A program made the translations under genes and the position numbers. Of a stretch of 64,000 nt of DNA, positions 9,097-17,015 are shown in pieces. The notes under the pieces are model-generated. The model did no database searches. It was not told where the DNA came from and was given only the letters and a program-made list of their open reading frames with translations. This DNA is from Aldehydirespirator sp965221215 (lineage in GTDB: Bacteria > Actinomycetota > Acidimicrobiia > Acidimicrobiales > Aldehydirespiratoraceae): positions 248,001 to 312,000 of the forward strand of contig OZ244872.1 in the NCBI GenBank assembly GCA_965221215.1. Direction: 5' to 3'. Positions within the stretch are counted from its first letter, which is position 1; each line of letters starts with the position of its first letter.

Positions 9097-9097
9097 G

Positions 9098-10021
9098 TCA
9101 CGGCCCTGCGTCGAATGGCCGCGTTGGGACGAACTCTTCGGCGAGCTTGATGAGCTGCTCATCTGTTATGGGGCTGCTGGCGCCGAAGGCGTCGAGTACC
9201 GCGTCGGGGACGAACCGCTGCCGCAGATCAGAGTATGTGGCACCATACGGCCGGTCGTCGGTAGGGCCGAGCAGGCCGACGACCTTGTCGACTGCACATG
9301 ACGAGACACCGGCGTCGGAGAACGCTTTGGTAAGGATGTGGTGGCGTTGGTCGTCGTTGGGTCGCTTGAAGATGAAGGTGTGGGCCGCCCGGCGGGCTAC
9401 GGCCGGGTCGATGGCGTCGGCTCGGTTCGTGCAGAGGATCGTCAGGACGGCCAGGTTGTCCTTTCTGAATCCGTCTACGCCTTGGATGAGTGCGTTGACG
9501 CCCGCTCGGTCCTCGTGGTGCATCTGCGTGAGTTCTCTCGACTGGGCGACCGAGTCGGCTTCGTCGACCAGCAGGATCAGAGCGCGGTTGAGCTTGCCGC
9601 GACTCGTGCGGGCCTTCTCGGCCATTGAGCGGACCTCGGCAAGTGCTTGTGTGATAAGCGTTGTCATCTGGCCGACGAGGCCGCTGCCGCGGGCATTGAG
9701 GCTGAGCGGATAGAGCGTGACATCGATGCCCAGCTCCTGGGAGATGGGATGGCCGACGGTCTCCGCTATTTCGGTCTTGCCGGTTCCAATGTCGCCGGCG
9801 AGGATAATGAGGGGTGACCGCCCGCGTACCGCTTCGACGGCAGAGATAGGGCCGCGGTGGTGCTTTTGGGCCCACTCCTTGAGGGCGTTCGGCCCCAACA
9901 GCACCACCGCCTCGTGTACAAGGCGGGTCTTCACATCGTCGAGGCCGACTAGGGCGTCGAAGCGCCTGCCAGATTCCGGGTCGGGGAACTCCTGGACGCT
10001 TCCGAACAGTTCTGCGGTCAT
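9098..10021 (-). CDS. cap6: CBASS TRIP13-like AAA+ ATPase (Cap6)
   Basis: AAA+ remodeller that unloads the HORMA protein from the CD-NTase and so limits second-messenger synthesis, the bacterial counterpart of Pch2/TRIP13. The 307-aa length is typical. Walker A is GDIGTGKTE, Walker B is LILLVDEADS, and a sensor-1 Asn follows in ILCTNRADAID, with an arginine-rich RRAAHTF further on. The start overlaps the HORMA stop by 4 bp (ATGA) and the stop is one base from the nucC start, so translation is probably coupled through the operon. Confidence 0.92.
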   Translation of the reverse strand: MTAELFGSVQEFPDPESGRRFDALVGLDDVKTRLVHEAVVLLGPNALKEWAQKHHRGPISAVEAVRGRSPLIILAGDIGTGKTEIAETVGHPISQELGIDVTLYPLSLNARGSGLVGQMTTLITQALAEVRSMAEKARTSRGKLNRALILLVDEADSVAQSRELTQMHHEDRAGVNALIQGVDGFRKDNLAVLTILCTNRADAIDPAVARRAAHTFIFKRPNDDQRHHILTKAFSDAGVSSCAVDKVVGLLGPTDDRPYGATYSDLRQRFVPDAVLDAFGASSPITDEQLIKLAEEFVPTRPFDAGP

Positions 10022-10530
10022 CGGGGCCGGAATGTCCTTCTTGAGACCGCGACCCCTCCGTTGGAGTAGGTCCGGTCAGAGACCCAATAGCCGTTGCCGT
10101 CGGCAGGCAGCGCACCGGCTGTTCGACGGATCGGCAGCCTGTCCTTGATGGCCTTCCTCTCTCCCTGGGTCAGGTTCCACCACTTCTGGCTGTAGGACAG
10201 GAAGTTGAAGTAGGTGGCGTCAGCGACCTTAGCCCGGGCATAAACGCCTCCCGCTCGGTCGTCTGCACCGCCGCCGACGAGATCGCCGGAGGCGTTGACG
10301 CGGTATTGCCAGGTCACGACCCTCTTGCCGTTCTTCTTGAACCCGAACTCGTACTCGGCCACATAACCGCCAGCGAGAAGCTCCACCAGCTCTGCCTCGT
10401 AGTCGGCGACGTCATCCGTGGTGGGTCTGCCGTAGAGGCGGGCGCATTGGTACAGGTCGGTAACAACCTTGGACGCGAGGTGCTTCGCGTGGGTGCGGGT
10501 GAAGGTCTGAGTGGCGGTGATGGTGCTCAT
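10018..10530 (-). CDS. cap7: CBASS HORMA-domain protein (Cap7)
   Basis: Bacterial HORMA protein, 170 aa, which in type III CBASS binds a cue peptide and then activates the CD-NTase. The family pattern is visible from end to end: an N-terminal TFTRTHAKHLASKV helix, an LYGRPTTDDVADYEAEL segment, a DDRAGGVYA loop, the FNFLSYSQKWWNL region, and the closing strands DRTYSNGGVAVSRRTF that form the mobile safety-belt region. It lies between the CD-NTase gene (3-bp gap) and the TRIP13-like gene (4-bp overlap), the canonical order. Only one HORMA gene is present, whereas some type III systems have two. Confidence 0.92.
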   Translation of the reverse strand: MSTITATQTFTRTHAKHLASKVVTDLYQCARLYGRPTTDDVADYEAELVELLAGGYVAEYEFGFKKNGKRVVTWQYRVNASGDLVGGGADDRAGGVYARAKVADATYFNFLSYSQKWWNLTQGERKAIKDRLPIRRTAGALPADGNGYWVSDRTYSNGGVAVSRRTFRPR

Positions 10531-10533
10531 GGG

Positions 10534-11505
10534 TCAACCTCGGAACGATGGGCCAAGGACGGTCTGCCAGCAGTCGATGGCTCGGACCTTGGTGGTGGCG
10601 AACCGGGCCTCGGAGAGGGCGTCGAACGCCTCGCTGGCAGTGGTGACGATCAGGTTCCTGTCAGTGGTCGTGTACCTGACGGCGACGTTGTTGTCGGCGT
10701 TGACCGGATCGATCATCTCGATCGGGACGGCCTGGTCTCGCGTGGGGAGGTTCGCGGCCTTGCAGAAGTCGGTGAACGTGACGATGTCGTCGAACTCGGT
10801 CTGGACGATGTAAAGGAAGAACCCCTCGAGGGCCGTCGGATAGTCGGACAGGTCGAGGCCGCCGTCGGCGAGGTGCGCCCACAACAGTTCGATCATGAAC
10901 GATTTGAACTTCAAGTCAGGGCAGCTCTGGTTCACGGCCTGGCGCTTCCACCACTTCGTGAGGCGGATCAGCTCCGCGAAGTTCTTCCCGTACTTCTGTT
11001 TGCGGTCCCGGATGAACCGCAGGTGCAGTGTCACGCTGGTCCGCATCCGGCGGCCGTCTTGTCGGTTGACGAGGTAACCCACGTCGTCGTCTTCGCCTTC
11101 GTAGAGCACAGGGACAACGTCCACATCAAGGCCGCTGCCCTTGAACGACACCGTGACGCAGTGTGCCTTCTCGACGAACTGGTCTCGGGTCATGTTCGGC
11201 GGCGCAGCCTCGTAGAGCCGATCGGCCAGCCACGAGACCAGCTGACGGTCGTCGGCGGGAGCGTCAGCCTGCTTGACATAGACCGCAACATCGAGGTCGT
11301 TGATCGTCTTCAGCGCCGTGCCCTTGGCGACGCTGCCGGCGTGTAGCATCTTCACTAGGGAATAGTCGGGATCCTGGCTGATCTTCGCGGCGAGGCCGTC
11401 TCGGAGACGGTTCACCTGATCCCGGTGCTCCTGCGCCTTCGAGCGCGGCAGGTTCACTCGGTCGACAGCGAACTGGGCGATGCTGCTGTGCTGGATCTCT
11501 GTCAC
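10534..11505 (-). CDS. cdnC: CBASS cyclic nucleotide synthase (CD-NTase, CdnC-like)
   Basis: Makes the cyclic oligonucleotide alarm, expected to be cyclic tri-AMP because CdnC enzymes pair with NucC; product and clade are inferred from the neighbours. 323 aa. The nucleotidyltransferase signature is Gly57-Ser58 (AGSVAKGT) followed by Asp70-Leu-Asp72 (NDLDVAV), with the third Asp in GLDVDVVPV (127-129). The C-terminal helical half (RLTKWWKRQ, FMIELLWAHL) is typical of the OAS-like fold. It is first in the operon, transcribed away from the Xre/ImmA pair across a 115-bp intergenic region with repeated TACTAGT sites. Confidence 0.93.
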   Translation of the reverse strand: MTEIQHSSIAQFAVDRVNLPRSKAQEHRDQVNRLRDGLAAKISQDPDYSLVKMLHAGSVAKGTALKTINDLDVAVYVKQADAPADDRQLVSWLADRLYEAAPPNMTRDQFVEKAHCVTVSFKGSGLDVDVVPVLYEGEDDDVGYLVNRQDGRRMRTSVTLHLRFIRDRKQKYGKNFAELIRLTKWWKRQAVNQSCPDLKFKSFMIELLWAHLADGGLDLSDYPTALEGFFLYIVQTEFDDIVTFTDFCKAANLPTRDQAVPIEMIDPVNADNNVAVRYTTTDRNLIVTTASEAFDALSEARFATTKVRAIDCWQTVLGPSFRG

Positions 11506-11548
11506 TGTTCCTATCTTTCTTGCCGTGTGCTGGACAAGACTCTACCAG

Positions 11549-11592
11549 AGTGTACTAGTAAAGTGGCGTTTCCGGGTTAGTGTATACTAGTT
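11549..11592. promoter_or_regulatory. Repeated operator-like sites between CBASS and its regulator genes
   Basis: Two copies of a TACTAGT-containing motif, AGTGTACTAGTA (11549-11560) and AGTGTATACTAGTT (11579-11592), have their TACTAGT cores 32 bp apart, about three helical turns. A TATACT hexamer (11583-11588) within the second copy could be the -10 element for the rightward regulator gene. The position between two divergent transcription units makes these the obvious candidates for binding by the Xre protein. Confidence 0.5.
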
Positions 11593-11620
11593 ATGTGCAG
11601 CATACAAGTTTCATCACCTT

Positions 11621-12172
11621 GTGAGTGTTACAATCACTGACGTGGTGCCGCCTCCCCAGGCAGGATCCGGGTCTAGCGACACGGGATCCGATCAGCCCGA
11701 CGTTCCACACCTCAACGTCGAGGCGCTGGCAGAGGCACTGAAGGAGCGGCGCACGTCCAGCGGATTGTCGATCCGTCGTGCAGCGCTGGAAGCGGATGTC
11801 AGCTTCATGACGTTGGCACGGGTGGAAGACGGGGGGCAGCCCGACCTCGCTACCTTCCTGCGCCTGTGCGCGTGGTTGAGGGTGCAGCCTGAGACCTTCT
11901 TCTTCACAGGCGCAAGGCGTGAGACGCCGACACCGGATGTGGTGGCCAAGCACCTCCTAGCAGATCCCTTGCTTGCGCCAGAGGCCGCCTCTCGGATCGC
12001 ATCGGTCGTGCGTGACATGTACAGCGCCCTCGCGAGTCCGCCGCCCGCGACCGTGGCGTGTCACCTAAGGGCTGCTGCCACGCTCCGCCCGGGAGTACCC
12101 GAGCGCCTAGGCAAGCTGTTGGCGGACATGCAGAGCCGCCTTGCGAAACTTGAAGCCGAAGGGGACTTGTGA
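11621..12172 (+). CDS. Xre-family HTH regulator, CapH-like
   Basis: Transcriptional repressor candidate, 183 aa, starting at GTG 11621. After a Pro/Ser/Gly-rich N-terminal tail, a lambda-repressor-type helix-turn-helix spans about residues 33-90 (ALAEALKERRTSSGLS, RRAALEADVSFMTLARVE). The C-terminal part is helical, ending in a coiled-coil-like MQSRLAKLEAEG. The downstream ImmA/IrrE protease gene starts immediately after its stop. In characterised CBASS loci a CapH repressor and CapP metalloprotease are encoded in this way, and cleavage of CapH on DNA damage releases the operon. Equivalence here rests on context and domains. The GTG at 11642 is an alternative start. Confidence 0.8.
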   Translation: MSVTITDVVPPPQAGSGSSDTGSDQPDVPHLNVEALAEALKERRTSSGLSIRRAALEADVSFMTLARVEDGGQPDLATFLRLCAWLRVQPETFFFTGARRETPTPDVVAKHLLADPLLAPEAASRIASVVRDMYSALASPPPATVACHLRAAATLRPGVPERLGKLLADMQSRLAKLEAEGDL

Positions 12173-12748
12173 GTGGCACTCCGGCGAGGATTCAAGGCGG
12201 AGTCCGAGCGCATCGCGCAACAACTCCGGGCAGACGCAGGGATCGACCGATTCGCGCCACTTGACCTCAAGCTGGTTGCGAGGAGCCTCGACGTTCAGAT
12301 CATCTCCGCCAAGAAGCTGGTGCCAGTCGAGAGCCTTCGAGAGATCGAACGCATCCAGGCTTATTCGTTCTCGGCGTGCACTTTCGAGATCAACGAACGC
12401 CATGTCATCGTCTTCAATCCGATCAGGTCTCGCCCCCGTCGTCGAAGCGACATAGCCCACGAACTGGCCCACATCATCCTCAAGCACGACCTCACGGAGA
12501 TCCAGCACCTGAACGACGTGCCCTTCCGTACCTGCCGACCCGACCAGGAACAGGAGGCCACGGCCCTAGGCGGAACTCTGCTGCTCCCTCGTCTCGCTCT
12601 ACTTGAAGAAGCGCGGGATGGAGCAACGATCGAGCGAATCGCCAAGAAGTTCGACGTGACCAGGCAGATGGCCCAGTTCCGCTGGAACTCCACCGGCGTT
12701 GAGCGCCAGGCTGCCGCAGAAGCAGCTCGCGGCAAGCGTGGGGCGTGA
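12173..12748 (+). CDS. ImmA/IrrE-family zinc metalloprotease, CapP-like
   Basis: Predicted zinc endopeptidase of 191 aa that would cleave the preceding Xre protein. GTG 12173 follows the upstream TGA directly. The HExxH zinc motif is HELAHIILKH at about residues 97-106, and a likely third ligand Glu lies in QEQEATALGG. A short HTH-like stretch (IERIAKKFDVTRQMAQ) occurs near the C-terminus. CapP proteins described with CBASS carry an extra C-terminal sensory domain and are longer, as I recall; this one lacks it, so how it would sense damage is unclear. Confidence 0.83.
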   Translation: MALRRGFKAESERIAQQLRADAGIDRFAPLDLKLVARSLDVQIISAKKLVPVESLREIERIQAYSFSACTFEINERHVIVFNPIRSRPRRRSDIAHELAHIILKHDLTEIQHLNDVPFRTCRPDQEQEATALGGTLLLPRLALLEEARDGATIERIAKKFDVTRQMAQFRWNSTGVERQAAAEAARGKRGA

Positions 12749-12866
12749 TTCTCATATGTGATTGATGGCCACGGGCCCCGAACTTGAATGCAGGTATTGC
12801 ACTGGATGCCTGTGCTATCTGCTGGAACTCACGGCCCGTTCGATGCCGCGACGTGGCCGTGGAGCC

Positions 12867-14036
12867 TTACGGGAGCATGTCGAGTACGGATTCGGCTATG
12901 GCTTGGCCTAGCAGCGGTGGTACTGCGTTGCCGATCTGCTTCGCGATCTGAGTTCGCGAGCCCGCAAATGAGAAATCGTCGTCGAACGATTGCAGCCTTG
13001 CTCCCTCGCGCAGGGTGAGGGCCCGGTCTTGGAACGGGTGGATGCACTTGTTGGAGGCGGGATGCACGAAGTTGACCGTGAGGGTGACAGCCGGCTCGTC
13101 CGGGTCGAGGCGCGAATAGCACGACGAGAATCCCGAAGTGATCAGGTGCCGCGGCACTGAGCAGATGTTCGAGCCCGAATGGCGGATTATCTCTAGCATG
13201 CGCTCGGAGTGGCCCGTCGCCACATGCAACTCCAGGAGTTGGGCACGTCGGCGACGGGCTGCCTGATAGTCGTTCTGCGGCGGAAGGTCGTATTGGTGGG
13301 CGGTCTCGCCCGCGGCCACTGGGGGGAGGTCTCCGATCGCCTCCATGGCGGTTACTGCTTCGGTCAGCTTTGGCTCGTCGAACGCGAACAGCCCCGGTTC
13401 GTCGGTCGGCGGCAGCGGTGCAAGCCGCCGAGCCCGGTCGCGCACCCCGATCGTCTTGAACTCGCCCGCGTGGGTAGGGGAAGGGAACTTCGCTGCGGCT
13501 CCATGCTGGGCGCCGATCATCAGAAGACGCTCCCGCTTCTGGGGAACGCCGAAGTGGGCGGCGTTGATGATCCGCCAGTCCGACGTGTACCCGAGCCCGT
13601 CGAAGCACTCCTGTATCTGCTCGATCGTGGTCCCGCCATTGTGGGTGGCCAAGCCCACGACGTTCTCCATGACGAACACCCGTGGCCTGAAGTAGTTGAC
13701 GTAGGCGGCGAACTCTTCGAAGAGGGAGTTCCGCGGGTCGTCCTCCAATGCGGACCGGAAAGGCCTAATCGACGAGAAGCCCTGACATGGCGGTCCGCCC
13801 ACGATGACCTCCACCTCACCCCGGGCCAGTCCGGTTCGGTGTGACACAGATCCAAGGCGCACGTCTCGTATGTCTGCTTCCAGTGCAACCGCCCGCGAGT
13901 GGTTGAGCCGGAAGGTCTCAACTGCGACGGGCAGCACGTCGATGCCGTACACGACACTGAAAGCACCCGTGTTCTCGAAACCCTTCGAGAATCCACCCGT
14001 CCCACAAAATAGATCCATGACTTTCATGCTTGCCAT
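12867..14036 (-). CDS. DNA cytosine-5 methyltransferase
   Basis: Modification enzyme of a probable type II restriction-modification system, 389 aa. Motif I is DLFCGTGG (8-15), motif IV is GGPPCQGFS (80-88) with catalytic Cys84, motif VI is the ENV at 124-126, motif VIII is QKRERLL, and the C-terminal motif X is QIGNAVPPLLG. ATG 14036 is favoured by a GGAGGT ribosome-binding site just upstream; ATG 14027 (MKVMDLF) is an alternative. It is divergent from the HTH-nuclease gene across a 94-bp gap containing a large dyad, the usual layout for controlled methylase/nuclease pairs. Confidence 0.93.
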   Translation of the reverse strand: MASMKVMDLFCGTGGFSKGFENTGAFSVVYGIDVLPVAVETFRLNHSRAVALEADIRDVRLGSVSHRTGLARGEVEVIVGGPPCQGFSSIRPFRSALEDDPRNSLFEEFAAYVNYFRPRVFVMENVVGLATHNGGTTIEQIQECFDGLGYTSDWRIINAAHFGVPQKRERLLMIGAQHGAAAKFPSPTHAGEFKTIGVRDRARRLAPLPPTDEPGLFAFDEPKLTEAVTAMEAIGDLPPVAAGETAHQYDLPPQNDYQAARRRRAQLLELHVATGHSERMLEIIRHSGSNICSVPRHLITSGFSSCYSRLDPDEPAVTLTVNFVHPASNKCIHPFQDRALTLREGARLQSFDDDFSFAGSRTQIAKQIGNAVPPLLGQAIAESVLDMLP

Positions 14037-14067
14037 CTGGATGCACCTCCAGTCCTACAGAATCGAT

Positions 14068-14101
14068 AGCCGCTGGCGAGACTATAGTCTCTCTAGCGGC
14101 T
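14068..14101. promoter_or_regulatory. 34-bp dyad operator between methyltransferase and HTH-nuclease genes
   Basis: A perfect 14-bp palindrome, GAGACTATAGTCTC (14078-14091), sits inside a second matched pair, AGCCGCT (14068-14074) and AGCGGCT (14095-14101), sharing exactly the same centre. Three unpaired bases lie on each side between the inner and outer arms. It is in the only intergenic space between the two divergent genes, and its core contains a TATAGT that could serve as a -10 element. Controller-protein boxes of restriction systems have this kind of double symmetry. Confidence 0.7.
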
Positions 14102-14130
14102 CCCCAGGGTGACACCTACGATCATATGTC

Positions 14131-15036
14131 GTGGATGAGACAGCGCCGGAGGATCCTTACGAAGAAGCCGCGAGAGCCTTCGCACGCACCATGGGCACCG
14201 TCGCCGCCCGGCTCCGCGGCGAACGCGGTTGGTCGCTCGATGACCTGGCCGGCGAAGCGGGCCGCCATCGCACCTACCTCGGGCTGATAGAGCGAGGAGA
14301 GCGACACCTCAGCGTTGCGTCAGCACTTCGCCTCGCCCACGCGCTGGGCCTGTCACTGTCGGAACTTGTCGCCCTCGTGGAAGCGGACGTCACGGGAACG
14401 AGGGCTCCGACCCGGTTTTCTCGCCGGGCCTCGCCGCCGAACGCCGCCCGCGGAGCCGAAGCCGTACAGGAAACCGCTGGACTGGGCGAGAACTGGGTCC
14501 CGTCCGCTATCGAGGCTACATATGCGACCCTGGACCGCATCGACGAGCAACTCATCAACACGGGGTCACGGCCCCTCGCTGAGGTCGTCGAACTTGCCAA
14601 TCTGTCTGCGATGGTCGGCAACCTGCTCAGGTCGGCTCTGCAAGTGAACTCTCACGGCGTCTACAGGAGCAACTCCCCCCACACGTTTCCTGACCTCGTT
14701 TCCCAGTCCGGTACTGCTAGCGACCTGGAGATCAAGATCGCCCTCGAAGGCAACATGCCGAAGGGCCACTTGCCCAAGCCAGGAGCGCACCTCATTTGTC
14801 GCTATGTGCTTGCAGAACGTGACGGAACCTACTCACGGGGGCATCGGGGCAACGTCGTATGGATTTGGGAGGCGCGACTCGGGGAACTAGCCGAAGACGA
14901 CTTCAACACCTCCACCACACCCGGTGACTCAGGCAAGACGGCAGCGATAAGCGCTGAGGCTCTGTATCGGCTCACCTGCGTCTACTACGATGGGCGATTC
15001 CGCCCCATTGTTAGACCCCGTGCTGGCCATCATTAG
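14131..15036 (+). CDS. Xre HTH fused to a PD-(D/E)XK restriction endonuclease-like domain
   Basis: Probable restriction enzyme that may also act as its own controller, 301 aa from GTG 14131. Residues about 20-82 form an Xre-type HTH (LDDLAGEAGRHRTYLGLIERGERHLS), close to restriction controller proteins. After a linker, residues 140-300 contain Pro187-Asp188 (HTFPDLV) and Glu200-Ile-Lys202 (LEIKIAL), a good PD-(D/E)XK signature with the usual short spacing, followed by a conserved-looking KGHLPKPG and VVWIWEARLG. It is divergent from the cytosine-5 methyltransferase, which fits a type II system. A combined controller/nuclease polypeptide is unusual. The HTH is certain; the nuclease assignment rests on motif and context. 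Confidence 0.75.
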   Translation: MDETAPEDPYEEAARAFARTMGTVAARLRGERGWSLDDLAGEAGRHRTYLGLIERGERHLSVASALRLAHALGLSLSELVALVEADVTGTRAPTRFSRRASPPNAARGAEAVQETAGLGENWVPSAIEATYATLDRIDEQLINTGSRPLAEVVELANLSAMVGNLLRSALQVNSHGVYRSNSPHTFPDLVSQSGTASDLEIKIALEGNMPKGHLPKPGAHLICRYVLAERDGTYSRGHRGNVVWIWEARLGELAEDDFNTSTTPGDSGKTAAISAEALYRLTCVYYDGRFRPIVRPRAGHH

Positions 15037-15404
15037 GACAAGCACCCCCCTAAGCTAATGATTCTCATGTAATTGTGTTGCGCTCTGAGATTTCATGGTC
15101 TATAGTTCCGCCGTGGATCTTGCTGCGGCAACACACATTGTGACGGTAGTGCTGGCCGTTCTCGCCATCACCTGGCACCAGCAGCGGTCCACCGACAAGC
15201 TGCGCAGCGACTTGGGGCGTTCCACCGACAAACTGTGCGAGTGTCTCGACAACATGGGGAAGCGACTGTCCGGCATCGAGGGCTTCCTAGGAATCGGCAT
15301 GCCCAACGCGGCTTCAAGGAAGGCCCCGGGAGCGACTCTCGCCATCAAGCCCTCAGAGAAGTCCCTGTTCGGGATCGACAAAGAAACGATCGAGATCTTC
15401 GGTG

Positions 15405-16847
15405 GGTGGCGTCTCATCGCCGGTGTAATAGCAGCAGGGGCGTAGGTTCCTTCGAGAACCTCAACTCAAGAAGGAGACCTACGCCCGTGCCTGCACGAGT
15501 ATCGCCCACAGAAGCTGTCCGCGCCGAGATCGACGAGTTGTTCGGCTCGGGCCGCGACATCGCCGAGGTGCTCGAGGAGGTGATGCGCCTGTCGGCGCGG
15601 CTCGTGTTGCAGCAGGTCCTCGAGGACGAGGTCACCTCCTGGCTGGGCCGGGGCTGGAACTCCCGCGCCGGCGGCGGGCGGGCCGGGCAGCGCAACGGCT
15701 ACGGCGAGGTGACGGTCAAGACCACCGCGGGGCCCCTGGCGCTGAAGCGCCCGAAGCTGCGCAACACCACCGAGGCGTTCGCGTCGCAGTTGCTGGGCAA
15801 GGGCGTGGTGCGCAGCGAGCCGTTGGAGGCGCTGGTGATCTCGGCGTGGGTGCGGGGCCTGTCAGACCGCGACATCGAGGCCCTGTTGGCGGAGGCGCTG
15901 GGACCGGAGGCCGCCTTGTCGAGGTCCACCGCGTCGCGGATCTGCGCGCGGCTGCGCGACGAGTTCGACACGTTCCGCAGCTCAGACCTCTCCGATATCG
16001 AGCTGGATTACCTGTTCGTTGACGGCAGCCACTTCAAGATGCACGGCGGGTCGCGCGCTGAGCCGGTGCTGGTCGCCTACGGCATCACCACCCTCGGGCG
16101 GCCGGTGCTGCTGGCCGTGGAGCCCGGCGGCGACGAGTCCTATGACGCCTGGGCCGGGTTCCTCGACGACCTCGCCGAACGGGGGCTGCGGTCCCCGCTG
16201 CTGGTCGTCTCAGACGGCGCGGCAGGCCTGATCGGCGCCGTCGAGCAGAAGATGCCGCAGTCGCTGCGCCAGCGGTGCCTCATCCACCGCGCCCGCAATG
16301 TCTTGGCCAAGGTCCCCGCCGGTCGCCGCGACGAACTCAAGGCCGCGTTCTGGGCGATCTTCGACCTCGACGACGACATCGAGCCCGGCCAGGAAGCGGT
16401 GAGCGCAGCACAAGCCGGCATCGACGGCTTCGCCCGCCGCTACCAGCGCGAGTTCCCCGCCGCCGTGCGCTGCCTGCTCGCAGACCGCCAAGCGCTCACC
16501 GCGCACCTGCGGCTCCCCGCCGCACACTGGCGCAGGATCCGCCACACCAACCTGATCGAGCGCACCTTCGGCGAGACCCGCCGACGAGTCAAAGTCATCG
16601 GCCGGCTCCCCGGCGAAACGTCCTGCCTCACACTGGTCTGGGCCGTGCTCGACCGGGCCTCAAACGGCTGGCGCGGACTCACCTACACCCCCGCCATCGC
16701 CCGAGCCCTCACCGAGCTGCGCCACCAACTCCACCAACCCGCCCACACCAACACCGACCAGCCCGACCACACCGTCACACGCGCCGCCTAACATGACCAC
16801 CGGAACCTGCGCCCCAACCGCTATTACACCCAATCTGGGACGCCACC
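15405..16847 (+). mobile_element. IS256-family insertion sequence, copy 2
   Basis: Complete 1443-bp element with 28-bp imperfect inverted ends (15405-15432 and 16820-16847) and a perfect 9-bp target duplication TCTTCGGTG (15396-15404 and 16848-16856). It interrupts a small membrane protein gene in the same orientation. Compared with copy 3 the only differences I could find are three bases near the 3' end (16674, 16677, 16689). Confidence 0.96.
15487..16791 (+). CDS. IS256-family transposase, copy 2
   Basis: 434 aa from GTG 15487, with the AAGGAG site and paired leader hairpins upstream as in copy 1. The DDE residues lie in LFVDGSHFK, VVSDGAAGL and NLIERTFGE, with CLIHRARN carrying the C-x2-H motif. 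The protein is identical to that of copy 3. A longer in-frame reading from upstream host sequence exists but is not the real start, because the GTG with its ribosome-binding site is shared by all three copies. Intact, so presumably active. Confidence 0.97.
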   Translation: MPARVSPTEAVRAEIDELFGSGRDIAEVLEEVMRLSARLVLQQVLEDEVTSWLGRGWNSRAGGGRAGQRNGYGEVTVKTTAGPLALKRPKLRNTTEAFASQLLGKGVVRSEPLEALVISAWVRGLSDRDIEALLAEALGPEAALSRSTASRICARLRDEFDTFRSSDLSDIELDYLFVDGSHFKMHGGSRAEPVLVAYGITTLGRPVLLAVEPGGDESYDAWAGFLDDLAERGLRSPLLVVSDGAAGLIGAVEQKMPQSLRQRCLIHRARNVLAKVPAGRRDELKAAFWAIFDLDDDIEPGQEAVSAAQAGIDGFARRYQREFPAAVRCLLADRQALTAHLRLPAAHWRRIRHTNLIERTFGETRRRVKVIGRLPGETSCLTLVWAVLDRASNGWRGLTYTPAIARALTELRHQLHQPAHTNTDQPDHTVTRAA

Positions 16848-17015
16848 TCTTCGGTGACATCATCGAACCTATCGACGTCGAATGGAATGTCGAGACCGGT
16901 AGGGGATGGGACTTCGATTGAGAGGACGAGACGCACACACAAGCTTTGCCGTCGGGCGGATCGGCCATGGGCGACTGGTGGCGATCAGGCTTCTGAGAGA
17001 TAGGGGCGGCACATG

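Larger units (their letters stand above)
15095..16921 (+). pseudogene. Small N-terminally anchored membrane protein gene split by IS copy 2
   Basis: Two coding pieces, 15095-15404 and 16857-16921, join in frame when the IS and one 9-bp target copy are removed. The protein has about 124 aa and ends in ETGRGWDFD. A single membrane helix lies near residues 8-26 (ATHIVTVVLAVLAI), followed by a polar region with the near-repeat RSTDKLRSDLG / RSTDKL that looks like a short coiled coil. As it stands, the upstream piece reads into the IS and stops at 15445, adding the same LIAGVIAAGA tail seen at copy 1. No function is assigned; similar short helix-plus-coil proteins are common in actinobacteria. Confidence 0.8.

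Noticed and set aside
6592..16847. IS copies 1 and 2 as the ends of a composite transposon carrying CBASS and the RM genes
   Set aside because: Each copy has its own perfect 9-bp target duplication and each splits its own gene, so they inserted separately; the two copies are also clearly diverged.
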